From assembly GCA_002081555.1 (NCBI GenBank), contig KV921028.1:125494-189493 (forward strand): a DNA stretch of 64,000 bases, given 5' to 3'. Below, piece after piece: positions 1 through 10,630 of the stretch (the stretch's first letter is position 1; every line of letters starts with the position of its first letter). The notes beneath the pieces are model-generated. The model worked only from the letters and a program-made list of their open reading frames with translations, was not told the origin of the DNA and searched no databases. Made by a program: the position numbers and the translations under genes. The stretch comes from Protostelium mycophagum. Its lineage: Eukaryota > Evosea > Variosea > Protosteliida > Protosteliaceae.

Positions 1-1143
1 TTGTCCTCTTGGACATCTGTTCTGGCAAAGGCTATGCATCTACACTCCTCACATTTAAATTTCCAGAGCTACAGATCAAGATGGTGGACGCCGATGAATA
101 CATGAACGTCAGGTCAGTTTTTTCGTCAGTTTTTTTGCATTTTTCAATATTTTTCTTTTGGATGGAAATCAACCTCCTCTAATCGTTCCAAACGTTATGT
201 TTTGTGCATCACATGACCATTTACAACGTCTCATTTATTTGTGCCAGTCATTTAAAGAGCCTTCCCAATATAGAGATGGTGTATATGGACGTGCATAGCA
301 AAAAATTCACACAGTGGATCGCCGACACATTAAGAGGTAAAATCGGCATCATGCTGGGGACACATCTGTGTGGGCAATTATCCATAGATTTTGTGAATAC
401 TTACAATACGGTCGAAGAGGTTTGTTTTTTATTGTTCTGTTGTCACATTTATGCAATTGTACTGTGCAAGAAGAATTTTTTATTGAACTTTCATCTACAA
501 CGCAATAATAGATTTTATTATTTCGGCGACATCCGTTTGTGTAGAAAGGGGGATGTTTTCGGGTTCGTTCATATCGACACAGTCTACCGCATCCCTTGCC
601 GCACTGCGAAGTCAAGCGTGTCTGAGCGAGGCCAGTACTAAGGTGGGAGACCACTTGGGAAGCCCTCGTGACGAACTCTTTTGTGCCATTTTGATTATAT
701 TATTTTATGATTATTTTTTGATTATTTTTACCACCAACATTTTGGAAATTTTTTCTTTGCATTACAGCATTTTTTAATGTATTTTATAGATTTTTGGGAT
801 GGTCCTTGCGCCTTGCTGCCTAAACAAGAAATTATACGAGCTGAATGAGAGGGCCAAGAAACTAAACATTTGCAATTATGACTACTGGTGCATGCATTTG
901 TTCCAGATGGTGGACAACAGACGCAGAAATATGCAGAGGGATCCTGAGGTGACATATTTCCAAATGATTAGGATTTCATGAGAATTTATTTGAACAATAT
1001 ATCAAAAGGGAAAGAAGTAATAATTATTATTGATTATTTTTTAGGTTTTGTCTGACAAGAACAATTTTATCACCGCAATGAAATTCACAAAATCGCGAGC
1101 CACAGACAGTCAACAGGGACACACGGATAAAGAGTCTGAGTGA
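1..1143 (+). CDS. Methyltransferase-domain protein, 3' part (5' end outside window)
   Basis: The gene enters from the left edge; the first full codon is at base 3. I read four exons: 3-112, 248-419, 790-948 and 1045-1143 (stop TGA), all joining in frame at GT-AG borders. Exon 1 encodes LLDICSGKGYAS followed by VDAD, the SAM-binding loop of class I methyltransferases. Exon 2 has GTHLCGQLS and exon 3 has MVLAPCCL, the order (D-CSGKG, then G-HLCG, then PCC) seen in the Methyltransf_32/TRM13/METTL25-like group. The product is therefore probably a SAM-dependent methyltransferase; the substrate cannot be told, and RNA is only a family-level guess. The third intron (420-789) is unusually long for this window because it carries a complete 5S rRNA gene in the same orientation. 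The C-terminal tail is short and hydrophilic. Confidence 0.8.
561..678 (+). rRNA. 5S ribosomal RNA gene
   Basis: A 118-nt sequence matches the eukaryotic 5S rRNA layout throughout. The 5' end GGGTTCGTT pairs with the 3' end GACGAACTC to form a 9-bp helix I with G-U pairs. CATCCC, then GCGAAGTCAAGCGTG (box A region), then CAGTACTAAGGTGGGAGACC (box C region) and ACTTGGGAAGCCCTCGTG follow in the expected order and spacing. GACAC and GTGTC can pair as helix II. Four T residues follow immediately (679-682), a minimal RNA polymerase III terminator. The promoter would be internal (TFIIIA/TFIIIC). It lies wholly inside intron 3 of the methyltransferase gene, in the sense direction, and not in a tandem array, so 5S genes may be dispersed in this genome. 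Confidence 0.95.
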
Positions 1144-1274
1144 ATCATACTATTCTAGACACTATAGTACATTAGTTAAAACAACCTCTGGAGTTTTAAA
1201 TACTTTATATATACATCCGATGCGGTAACGCCGGCAATTAACGTGATATCAACGTGCGATTTACCATAATAATT

Positions 1275-2553
1275 TTATTTTGCATTCGGCTCTCTGATCA
1301 TGGCATATACTGATACGCCTTTCAATTCTCCATCAGGGTAACCTTCTTCGTTTACAACACCCTCACCAAACTTCACCTCTTCGACGACCTAAATAATGTC
1401 GACAAATATCTGAAAAAATGTATTGGTGTTTTTGAAACTGAAAAGAGGCGCGAAAATGTTTGATTTAAAGACCAAAGATATTATTATATTTTTCAGGATA
1501 GCTTTTGTTGACCTCATCACGATATAACATGGGTATTGGCATGTATTTAATGTTGACAGAGAGACCATCTACAACGCACCTTGAAACCAAAACGAGTGTA
1601 AATATCACGTGACTTGGGGGTGGTGGCTTCAAGCCAGAAGGGAAGACCTAATAAGATTAATTTGGAAGACAATGTACAGCGGCACGCGTGGTTCTTTGTG
1701 TTTATACTGCTCTGCAGTATTATTTGGGTTTGGAAATTACGGCTATTTTTGTTTTAATATACTTTTAATATTATTTTTGTTCACATGTCTGCTGCTTCAA
1801 TATATCACTTTGACCCTGCCACGTGTTATGCTTTGTAGAATAATTACCTTGTTCATCAGCTATCTTCAGGTGTTCTAAGAAGATCTTTCTACAATGGCCT
1901 TTGCCTTGGTGCTCGGGTGCTGTGGCAGTGAAAAAACAATACCAAAAAGGCCTGGATGCAGTATATCTAGAAGTGATCAGAGGAATCATTTTTACCATCG
2001 AGGGCGTCGATGTTTCGACGTGTTGTTGGTAAGAAGGAACTCACTTTTCCTTGATAGGGTCGATGGTCGAAGCATAATTGAGAGATCGGTATAGAAACTT
2101 GAATCCGACATACCACAAAACCGGAATTAGTGTCTTTAAGATAGGCACGGGCGCATCAAGCTTGAGTTGTTAGATTCCAACACATGCAAAACTCACCTTT
2201 GTGCCAGGCTTCATAAAGATAGCCACTCCCTCATAATCTTGGATATTTAGTGATCAGAGCTGCTTTATGTACGTTTCAATTAACCTACCGTTGATCTCAA
2301 CGAAATCACTATCTGACTCTGAGGCTATCCAAGCGTAAGTCTGCAGATTGTACTCGTGCTTTTCCAGGAAATTGGCGTCATTCTCTCCTCTCCCTCTGCC
2401 AAAAGTGTAGTTGATCATTGGGTCCTCCAAAAATGATCTGTTGATTGATTATACAATCGAACCAGTTTGTTTCACGTCTCACTTATGAAGTGTAGCAGCA
2501 ACTCTTTTTAACCTTCCATTATCCTCCTTCTCTGTCTTGATCGTCACACTCAT
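1275..2553 (-). CDS. GNAT-family N-acetyltransferase
   Basis: Reading the minus strand, exon 1 (from 2553) starts MSVTIKTEKEDNGRLKRVAA and joins an exon with SFLEDPMINYTFGRGRGEND; later exons encode DYEGVAIFMKPGTK, then TATAPEHQGKGHCRKIFLEH, then RDIYTRFGFK, and the last exon ends in YAMIREPNAK. The A-PEHQGKG stretch is GNAT motif A (Q/R-x-x-G-x-G/A, acetyl-CoA pyrophosphate binding), and the (I/L)Y-RFGFK near the C-terminus is the usual motif B end. EDP near the start is typical of GNATs related to fungal and bacterial stand-alone acetyltransferases. Length, about 250 residues over at least six exons, fits a single-domain enzyme. It transfers acetyl from acetyl-CoA to a small amine or protein; the acceptor is unknown. 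One intron holds the TCTACAAC word (1568). Confidence 0.85.
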
Positions 2554-2637
2554 GATTTGTTTTGTTTGGGCTGCCCAAAGTGTTCTTGGAACAGTCCGGA
2601 AATTTGTGAAAAAGTCAATTCTCCGATCATACCAGAC

Positions 2638-4315
2638 ATGATGCAGGCACATCTGCTCAAGAGAGGGTCTTTTATCAAAACCAATATCATTCAAGTGCCT
2701 ATCAAACGAATAAGTTCTTCGCCACTTCTATCAGTAAGAATCTCACGGATGATTGATTTCCTGACCTCAGGCAGAATCTTGGCTCTAATGAAACCGAGAT
2801 TGCCTTCAAAGATCAGAAGATAAAGGTAATTATTGGTAAGCGTAACTACCAACTGATTAATCTAGTTCCACAATGTTTGGCTTCGAGATCACTGCAAGTG
2901 CGCAAAATGTGTTCATCCTACCAGTGGACAGAAACTGTATAACCCTGCAGACATCCCCCTCTCTGTCAGCCCAACTCATTTCACACAAGAAGATGGGCGT
3001 ATCAAAGTTGAATGGGAGGATGGGCACCATTCAGATTATAGTCTCGCATGGCTGAGAGACAATTCATATGATGCAGAATCATTGAAGAAGAGAGCTTGTA
3101 CTGATGTGAAGACATGGAAGGGCTCAGAATTTGTTGTACCCACTCTTACCTTCGATGAGGTCAGTTGCGATTGTATGACATCCCAGATGAAAAAAGGATA
3201 TTAATTCACCTCCAAAGGTGATGAGCTCCCAAAGCGGCCTGAAGAGTTGGCTCGACCATCTACAATTGTATGGATTATGTAAAATTATAGACAGTCCTGT
3301 CACCGAAGGAACGGTGAGGAATAATATTCTTTGAACTTTCACATTTCAAATTAATATAAAAAATATGATTAAAATGATCTATTACAACAACAAAAAATAA
3401 GGGGTGTAGTTGTAGATTGTGATGACGTGTACAAGGTGGAGAAACTGGCGAGAAGAATTGCACATCCCAGGGAGACCATGTACGGCACGATCTTCGATGT
3501 GGTCAGCATTCCTGATGCCACCAACATCGCCTACACTTCCACCGCTTTGGATCCACACATGGACTTGCTGTGAGATCTGTCACATTTTACGTCGAGAAAT
3601 TTCGTGACGTCGACAGATACTATGAAGCACCTCCAGGACTACAGTTCTTGCATTGTCTTGTATCTGAAGCAAAAGGAGGCCTGTCCACGTTTATGGACGC
3701 GTTCAAGTGTGCGGAGGTGTTGAGGGATCAGAACAGCGAACTCTTTGAGGTACATTTTATTTGTATTGTCGCTGTGAATGTGACAATCTCTGAAAGAAGA
3801 ACCTCATGATTGACAGATACTGACGCAAGTTCCGACCACCTTTCACAAAGTGGGCAAAGAACACCACAAGAGATTCCAGAAGAACATCATTGAAGTTTCA
3901 CCTTATGGTCACGTGACCGGTGTGAACTACTCGCCGCAATTTGGGGGAACCATCTCCGTTCCGCACGATAAAGTACTCGATTATTACCGTGCGGTAGCAG
4001 CGTTTACAGAGGTGGCCTATTTATCATGTCTTGTACATCTGTACAAATGAACAATATCAAATTATATTCAATATTGACTCGTTGTAGATCACCAGAAGAA
4101 AAGAAATGACCTTGGAGTATCAAATGCGACCTGGTGAGGTGAGCTTTTCTACTTTTGTTTGCAGAGGACTGACTGCAAAGATCTCGACATTTAACAACCG
4201 GAGGATGCTTCATGGACGCACAAGTTTTGATTCAAGCGGAAGGAGACATCTACAGGGTATTTATATCGATTTAGACGAATTCTATTGCAAGCGAAATGGT
4301 ATGCAGAAAACATAA
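2638..4315 (+). CDS. Gamma-butyrobetaine hydroxylase-like 2-oxoglutarate/Fe(II) dioxygenase
   Basis: The start at 2638 gives a basic, hydroxyl-rich N-terminus (MMQAHLLKRGSFIKTN...) that looks like a mitochondrial presequence. Next come FHNVWLRDHCKCAKCVHPTS and WEDGHHSDYS, the Cys-rich zinc-binding N-terminal domain (DUF971-like) of BBOX1/TMLHE. The TauD fold follows: YGLCKIIDSPVTE, then PHMDLLYYEAPPGLQFLHCL, where HMD supplies the HxD iron ligands, and RMLHGRTSF supplies the distal His and the 2-oxoglutarate-binding Arg. At least eight exons join in frame. The family hydroxylates gamma-butyrobetaine or trimethyllysine in carnitine synthesis; which of the two cannot be decided here. The gene is divergent from the GNAT gene, with 84 bp between start codons. 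A tRNA-Trp gene follows 60 bp downstream. Confidence 0.88.
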
Positions 4316-4375
4316 AAATACAGCGTTATCTTAAGAACTTTGATTAATTTCACAAATTTTGCCATCCGACACCAA

Positions 4376-4447
4376 GGCTCCTTAGCACAATGGCAGTGCA
4401 TCCGACTCCAGATCGGAAGGTTGGGTGTTCAAGTCACTCAGGGGTCA
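4376..4447 (+). tRNA. tRNA-Trp (anticodon CCA)
   Basis: A 72-nt cloverleaf: acceptor GGCTCCT/AGGGGTC, D arm GCAC/GTGC, anticodon stem TCCGA/TCGGA around loop CTCCAGA (anticodon CCA), variable loop AGGTT, T arm GGGTG-TTCAAGT-CACTC, discriminator A. There is no intron. A run of T (TATATTTTTTTCC) follows as Pol III terminator. An identical copy lies on the minus strand at 56057-56128. Confidence 0.96.
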
Positions 4448-4467
4448 TATATTTTTTTCCTTGAAAT

Positions 4468-4942
4468 CTAACCTTTCTCTTTTATTAACGCCATCATTGA
4501 CTTCATTCTGTGATTGGGTACAAGATTCTTGTGTTCCAATGGTTCATTCGTGATCGGTGACGTCATCTTCTTTTCCATCCAATCCAAGATCATCTTCCTC
4601 TCGTATGTATGTCCATCTGCTGCAACAACGGGATCTTTGAAATATTCTTGCGAGATCGGACAGATGAAGTCTTGTTTTGGTGGCTTTGTCTGTGCAAGAA
4701 GTTTCTTAACGGCTTGAACGATCTTCTGTCTCATAGGAAGGGAGTGTATTCCGCATCTCTTTAAGAAGCTTGTGTTGCAGTGCACAAGATCCTCTCCAGT
4801 GATCTATAACGATTTAGATGGAGATTATGGTGAAATCTGAATGCTGTACATCTGAAGAGATGATCTTCTCTATCGTGTCGTTGTATTCATTCTCCGTCAA
4901 AATTGTGGACATCCATTCTATCACTTGAGCATTTGTCCACAT
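4468..4942 (-). CDS. SAM-domain / U-box E3 ubiquitin ligase
   Basis: Two exons. The first starts at the ATG at 4942 and encodes WTNAQVIEWMSTILTENEY, the first helices of a SAM domain. After a roughly 46-nt intron the second exon continues ITGEDLVHCNT...LKRCGIHSLPMRQKIVQAV, completing the SAM fold. Then comes DFICPISQEYFKDPVVAADG followed by HTYER and WMEKK...SPITNEPL, a canonical U-box (RING-like without zinc ligands) ending at ALIKEKG. A U-box recruits E2-ubiquitin and SAM presumably mediates oligomer or partner binding. The ORF is open upstream of 4942 to another start at 5032. The preceding minus-strand gene ends at 5292 with a TGA embedded in a perfect donor (AA/GTGAGT), so these two could be one transcription unit. 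About 145 residues as drawn. Confidence 0.8.
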
Positions 4943-5291
4943 CTTTGCCTGCCTCCTTGTCACCACGCATGATGATTTTATTTTTATTTGTATTAATAAT
5001 GAATTGCTGAGTGTATTGCGGCAAGCCACCATAAAAATATGCCGGAAAAATGCCTAATTAAACCTAATCCGTGCTGTGCCGCGAAATACAAAGCACAATC
5101 CAACACAAATGACTACAGCAGATGTGTGTCTGCTTGCACAAAATTGCAAATAAATTTTGATACACCCAATGTACTTGCTTCTTTTTGTTGTCTATTTTCA
5201 AAGAGAATCTTACGTGTTTCAAATTTAGAGTGTCCCGCTTCACCAACCTTGAGATCATCAGAAAGATGATGATCCTGCACTAGTGCAAAAC

Positions 5292-7409
5292 TCACTTATC
5301 CACAATGGTCCTGATTTTGTCGCATTCGATCGGATCGATTTGTAGATCGTCAATCATCGTATCCTGATCCAAGTTCATGAGCGCTGCTCCATCGACCTCA
5401 TTCTGCACAAAACTATGAAGACGTCATCATGACGTCACATGTGTCAGCATGACACTTACGTATCTATGCTCTCTTGTGATAACATCTCTTCGGTAAGAAT
5501 TTTCGCGACCTGAAATTTCAGCGGAAATTCAAATCGAATCTTCAATTCACCTGGGGAACTGTGATGCTCTGAATCGTTGTAGACAGAATGCTCCTATAAT
5601 TAGCATCTTCTTCCAACATCCTCTCTTCTTCCTCTTCTATGATATCATGTTCTGTTTTGGTTTCGGCGTACAACTTCTGAAGAGATATCTCTTCGTCTTC
5701 TTCCTCCGAAGGACTGTCGCTCGTGTTTGGCCGAAACTCCAGCAATTTTTCCCGCCTTCTCATCATCTCCTCAATGTTGTAATCAAGCTCCGCGATCTGA
5801 CAGACACGTCATCTCGGGCGTCTACAACGAGCCGACCCACCTCGGCTTCGAGGTCGTCCGCCACCATCCTTTTTTTCATCTTCTTGTGGACAACTTTGGA
5901 TAGAGCTTGGTACATCTCGTCCCTCTCTGGTTTTTTAGATTCTTTGACTCTTGTGATGTGTTCTAATCTTGCCGCAATTGTCGGCTGTACATCTTCCGGA
6001 TAAACATATCTGGATTTTATTCATTTTTTCGGCTCGTTGTAGACGAACTGACCTTGACTCCTCCCTCCCTTGGCTTGCCATCCCCTCAATCGCGTGCTCT
6101 TGGCAGAATGCCTGCCACTTCTCTTGGTGTTTTGATAGAATGTAGATGTTCATGTTGTCGTGACTCTTCTTGCCTCGCCGCAGGTGTTTGTATGCTGTCT
6201 CAAATGTTTGATCCCGGTTGTCCTCTGACATGGAAGCCATGGCCTCTATAATCCAATAGCCCATGTTCCAGGAGAATTCTCCGCAGTCCACTTTATTGCA
6301 GGCTCGCAGTACTCTAGTGACGAAATCTGTTTTTGGGATGATCTCATCGAGCAGTGGACATTTGGACAGATCACGATGTATGTCTAGAAAATTAGTCTGC
6401 CACAGCAAAGTGAAGAAGTTCTCTTTGACTTGGTCAAAATTACTTGTTGGCTTGTAGCTTCTCGCCACCTGATCATGTTACATCGTGTTGACATTAAGAA
6501 AACAAAATATAAAAATTGTTCATGTCCACAAGTTCAATGATGACGTCACCTGTATCATCTTGTTTAAAACGTCTTCCGTCTGTGCTAGTTCTGAGATCAA
6601 TGCCTTTGGATCTCTTCTCATCAAGACCAGCTCTCCCTGCTCGTGAATAGAGCGACATCCATCACTCCACTCGACTTCGTACGAAAAGACTTCGTCTGAG
6701 ATGGAATGTGGCAGCTCATAACTTGTTTTTCCAACCGCTTCAGGAGCTCGGTCACATTTGGAAATTACCGGCGGCTCGAGAAAGAATCTGATCAAATTGC
6801 CTAAATTAATGCCTGATAGTGCTGAGGACCTCTGATGTTTGGGAATATCCTCTACAAGTATCTTGATGAAATCTATGGCTGCGAAATCCCAATGTTGTAT
6901 ATAATTGAAAATGTATCCCAAGTGAACATGGTCAGATTTGTCGATGAATTCAGGAATATCCTCCAATTTTGATGTTTCTATGTTGTTTGGCCTAGCCATT
7001 TCCAAATCACATCCCTCCGCATGAAGAAATACATCAGTGAGGCTTGACCTCTATAATTCAATCAAAGCGATCTACATGAGCCAATACCAAATACTCAGGC
7101 TTTGCTGGGATGTTGTCGAGCCAAGTGAGCATGATATCAAAGAATCTTGTGGCTCCTTCTGGAGTGGTTGGGATCGTCTGCTTGAGTATCTTCACTGCCA
7201 GAGGGTAGATGAAGCCGAGAAATACATAGTTACACCATTCTTTTGTCTTTGGCAGCACCAGCAAATCACACAGATCATCTTCTTTGAAATTTTCCTGCAA
7301 TTGCTCTATCTTTGCAAGTATCTTTTTTGTATTTGCATTGTCTAAGCGTTTTCAATAGTGTTCAAATCAGGATTTTACCTTGCGACTTTTTGCGTTTCTT
7401 CGCTGGCAT
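5292..7409 (-). CDS. Uncharacterised multi-exon protein with acidic coiled region and degenerate SAM-like C-terminus
   Basis: Start ATG at 7409 gives MPAKKRKKSQ, a basic possible nuclear signal; an intron follows, then an exon with LAKIEQLQENFKEDDLCDLL. Further exons carry SDHVHLGYIFNYIQHWDFAA, FFTLLWQTNFLDIHRDL and AFCQEHAIEGMASQ. A basic helix (KVVHKKMKKRMVADDLEAE) precedes a strongly acidic segment (SDSPSEEEDEEISLQKLYAE). The last exons encode NEVDGAALMNLDQDTMIDDL, which resembles the second half of a SAM domain, and end IRTIVDK. I do not recognise the central domain and assign no function. Introns are about 40-60 nt and several contain GTTGTAGA. The terminal TGA lies within a good splice donor, so the protein may continue into the SAM/U-box exons downstream. 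Confidence 0.65.
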
Positions 7410-7814
7410 TGAGAGAAAGGTAAAATAAATTTTTTTCAAAACGAAACCTCTTCTACAATTAATTTCAATGGTAATGTCTTATCGATCAATTGAATGCACA
7501 CATCATCATCATGCCTTCAGTTATTACACTGGTTTCTGCGCAGCGCCTCTCAACTCTCAAACTCATAGTTGTACAACAGCCCTCATCGATACAAAAGCTG
7601 AAGCTCACAGAAAATAATGGGTACTTCCTGCAAAGAAATACAAAGCGAATCATCTTAAAAATTTAACTGTGAACATTCCATTTTTGTTAGAAAATTACCT
7701 TAAAAACACAATGAATATTCTGCTTTATGCAGAATTTAAGTTGAGGATTAACAAAGATGAGGAGCAATAAACCACATCATCACAAAGACAAGCGATCGAA
7801 ACGATCGTTTCAGA
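7410..7814. other. Intergenic, AT-rich; no gene seen
   Basis: This lies between the divergent start at 7409 and the next ORF. It holds short poly-A/T runs and a few short open stretches but no RNA gene, repeat or domain I can recognise. A possible upstream ATG for the following ORF region is at 7757 in another frame. Confidence 0.4.
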
Positions 7815-8537
7815 GTGCCAAGATGGCCAAATTTTTGGCGTTTCGTGTTAAAAGCGATTGGGAAAGAGGGCCCACGGAAATATATATTCTTGCACCACCC
7901 AGACCATTTCCAACATTTCCAAAAGAGAATGCCAGCTCGCAAGCCAAGGGATGAGAGACAAGACATAGAAGTACCGAAAATACAAATAAGTCCGGTCGCC
8001 GCTTATCAGTGTAGAGGGAGGATCATCAGGGGAAGCGATGACCCCCGGAATACTCCTGTGCTGCTCAGAGGACTGCGACCAGGATGGATCGTGAGAGTTT
8101 TGGGGATAGACGGTGCGACCCCTACAGATGCTCCATCAAAAAGGCGGGAAATTCAAAATTTGAAAAAGAGCGCGATCTGCCACTTCCAAGACATCACAAT
8201 CAGATCGAATGAACAGATTGTTTGGACGAAGATGACCCCCAAACGGATTCACAAGGCGATGCCAGAGACGTTAAGACTCCTCTTTTTGGCGGGAAGATCA
8301 GGAAATCACGTGGGTGCAATGCAATTTTCAGAAGAATTCTATCTGTGTGCAACCTTGCCTGGAATGATCATAAAGAGGCAAAGGCACGACATCCTCAGAG
8401 AACAGGCGAAAATGAGGTCGATCATGCAAATGGAAACGAGTACAAAAATCACTGCGGGGCCAGAGCGATTGTGCAACCAAAACATTTCGGGGCTGGGGCA
8501 TGCCGAAACGGTGGACATAAAGACTAAGAGACTTTAA
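7815..8537 (+). CDS. Uncertain intronless ORF, 240 codons, unknown function
   Basis: An uninterrupted 240-codon frame from ATG at 7815, basic overall (many Arg/Lys), with segments such as LLRGLRPGWIVRVLGIDG and RQRHDILREQAKMRSIMQ. I recognise no domain. Such a length without stops at this base composition is unlikely by chance, which is the main argument for coding. Against it, a second forward frame is also largely open across 8222-8527 and reads more hydrophilic. A plausible intron (GTGAGAG...CCTACAG, about 8086-8126) also lies inside, so a spliced gene in another frame is possible. No neighbour gives a clue: the next gene is a kinase 400 bp away in the same direction. Confidence 0.3.
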   Translation: MPRWPNFWRFVLKAIGKEGPRKYIFLHHPDHFQHFQKRMPARKPRDERQDIEVPKIQISPVAAYQCRGRIIRGSDDPRNTPVLLRGLRPGWIVRVLGIDGATPTDAPSKRREIQNLKKSAICHFQDITIRSNEQIVWTKMTPKRIHKAMPETLRLLFLAGRSGNHVGAMQFSEEFYLCATLPGMIIKRQRHDILREQAKMRSIMQMETSTKITAGPERLCNQNISGLGHAETVDIKTKRL

Positions 8538-8943
8538 GGCTACTTTTAACCTTCGTACACCAGAGAGGGCCTGAAATAGTTCCAAGAACATACTTCTCCT
8601 GTTGCTCCATGCCGAGAACCGCGGAGATACAATCCTGAAGTCTTTCTGCATGATTTTGTGGTTGCGTTCGGTTGAACTACTGCTTGAGTGTCTTAAGTGG
8701 TCGAATCTCAGCATCTAAACTACTTCCATCGAGCTATTTCCGCATTGTGTGGAACTCTTCAGCATAGAAAGACAGATCTCCGAGAGATAAACCGTGTGTT
8801 TCGATCATTTTTTAACAATTTAAAGTGTTTCCTCATTTTCACGAGGAAGTGCACGTTTACTACCGCCTGTGATATATGAAGTGTTGCTGACAGAAAGGCG
8901 TCAATTCCACATTCTTAAAGATATATAAACAAGAACACACTAG
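8538..8943. other. Intergenic region upstream of the kinase; TATA-like element near its start
   Basis: No convincing coding exon. An AT-rich GATATATAAAC sequence ends about 10-15 bases before the kinase ATG and could be a TATA-like core promoter element, but its closeness to the ATG makes that tentative. A 128-codon minus-strand open frame overlaps here and is treated as spurious. Confidence 0.35.
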
Positions 8944-9822
8944 ATGCAACAGGCGATGGTCGCTGGTTACTCGATCATCACCGCAGTCAATCAGGGCTCA
9001 AACGGTGTCCTTTTCGCTGCAATCGACCAGATACGAGGAGGAGAGGTCATCATTAAGAGGATCAAGAAGAATAGACAACACCGTATCGACAATGAGGTCA
9101 GGGCGAATGAGAGATTGTGTGGCATTGCGGGGATCTGTCCCTATCTAGATCACTTTCATACAACAGACGCCACTGTGAGTCTGACAATGCAAAAGCTTAC
9201 TGATCATGAGCAGTTTTTAGTTTTTGATCGCATCAGAGGCTTGGACTTATTCTCTCTGATGGAGTCCAGAAATTTCAACCCTCTAAAAGAGGTGGACGTG
9301 AAGACGCTGATGAGATCGGTCGCAAGGTCTCTGTCGAGCTGTCACCGAGCTGGTATCATCCATCGAGACGTCAAGCTGGAAAATGTACGGTGGTGGATTT
9401 TTAAACATTTTCCATCATGTTCATTTTCGTAGATCATGCTCGATGTGGAGAGAAATGAGGCCATTCTGATCGATTTCGGCCTTGCATCTTTCTTCGACCC
9501 CCGAAAAGAACTGCCAATCTCTGAGTTTTGTGGATCTCTCGAGTACCTCGCACCAGAGATCGTCAGAGGAAAACCTCATTATGCCACACAAACAGACACT
9601 TGGGCTCTGGGGGTGGTCGTCTACGCGCTACTTTTCGGCGAATTTCCATACAATCTGTCACAGATCATTCGCGGAAAAGGCCACCCATACGAAGATCACG
9701 TGACTTCGGTACCCTTGCCGGGCGACCACGTTAATTACGTATCTCCGGAGTTTCGGAGTAAACTGAGCAGCCTTTTGAGACTGGACGAAAAAGAGAGAGG
9801 CTCCATCGAGCTGCTGATGTGA
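8944..9822 (+). CDS. Small serine/threonine protein kinase (CAMK/Snf1-like)
   Basis: Three exons, 8944-9174, 9214-9384 and 9433-9822, join in phase 0 to give about 264 residues, which is little more than a kinase domain. Visible landmarks in order: a glycine-loop-like NQGSNGVLFAA, VIIKRI (ATP-anchoring Lys), AIIHRD-equivalent GIIHRDVKLEN (catalytic loop, HRD with K two residues on, as in Ser/Thr kinases), LIDFGLASFF (DFG), CGSLEYLAPEIV (activation segment and APE) and DTWALGVVVYALLFGEFPY (subdomain IX). The HRDVKLEN and CGSLEYLAPE patterns are most like CAMK/Snf1/NUAK kinases. No regulatory tail is present, and the chain ends just after the subdomain XI Arg (KERGS). Substrates are unknown. 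Confidence 0.9.
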
Positions 9823-10026
9823 TTTTTGAGAATAGACTTAGAGGATAATGAATATACGGGAGCATATATGATCCAAAACAAATAAATGGTATTTATGGAT
9901 GAGTGCGATCTGTCCGTTGAGATGGCCACGGCATGGAGCCTGGTTTTATTGAAGGACCCTTTATTCATCACACAATGATTTTGATATTTTGTCGCATAGG
10001 CATTGGAAGAATTATATGGTTTTTTA

Positions 10027-10501
10027 CTAAAAGCCCTTTGGTGTGTTTGTCCAATCTGGTGATATCGCCGGGACAAGATTACGCTCCAAGTTACGTTGCA
10101 CGGTCAGATTCTTCATGTGCTCGTGAAGAGACTCCTGTGGATCATCACTCAAACGGTCAAAGTTCTGAGGTTCTCATCACCTCTGAAATGATCTCGAGAG
10201 AGTGATGTCTCCTGCTCTTGCGATCGTTGGTTCTAATGGGTGGATTATTGCTTCTTGTGTCTGTTTCGAGGGGAGAGCGCTGAAACGAAGGGTCAGATAG
10301 AGGTACGACAGTGTTTGTGCTCTGTGAAAGTCCACGAAAGCGTTCCATCCAAGATGGCTCGTCATCTGGAAGAGATCTGCGATAAATCAATATTGTAGTT
10401 TGATACAACTCCAAGATGACCTCTTTTTCAGAGCCATGATGTTGCTGATGATTCCAGATCTGGGTTGCGCAAATCGTGTGTCTCGCGTCACCGTATGACA
10501 T
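10027..10501 (-). CDS. Small hypothetical protein
   Basis: On the minus strand a long open frame covers 10157-10543. The first in-frame ATG I would use is at 10501 (MSYGDARHTICATQIWNHQQ). A GT-AG intron near 10147-10183 splices ...SLEIISE to ESLHEHMKNLTVQRNLERNL, and the frame ends at a TAG (10027-10029). The product would be about 145 residues, hydrophilic, without signal peptide or membrane segment, and with many His, Arg and Ser. No family is recognised. The frame is also open upstream to the stop codon of the SLC43-like gene, 130 bp away, so the true start is uncertain; an upstream exon could exist. Confidence 0.4.
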
Positions 10502-10630
10502 GTGATTGAAAATCCCATGACATCTGAGAAGAAATGTCTTCACTCCAAATTCGTCATCGAATAATGACAGATCTGCGACATCACGGCTTGGGATATGTGG
10601 TTCCGCAACAGCATAAGAAAATAAAAAAAC

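Noticed and set aside
8328-8714. Minus-strand open frame of 128 codons
   Set aside because: Overlaps a longer plus-strand frame and has no recognisable features.
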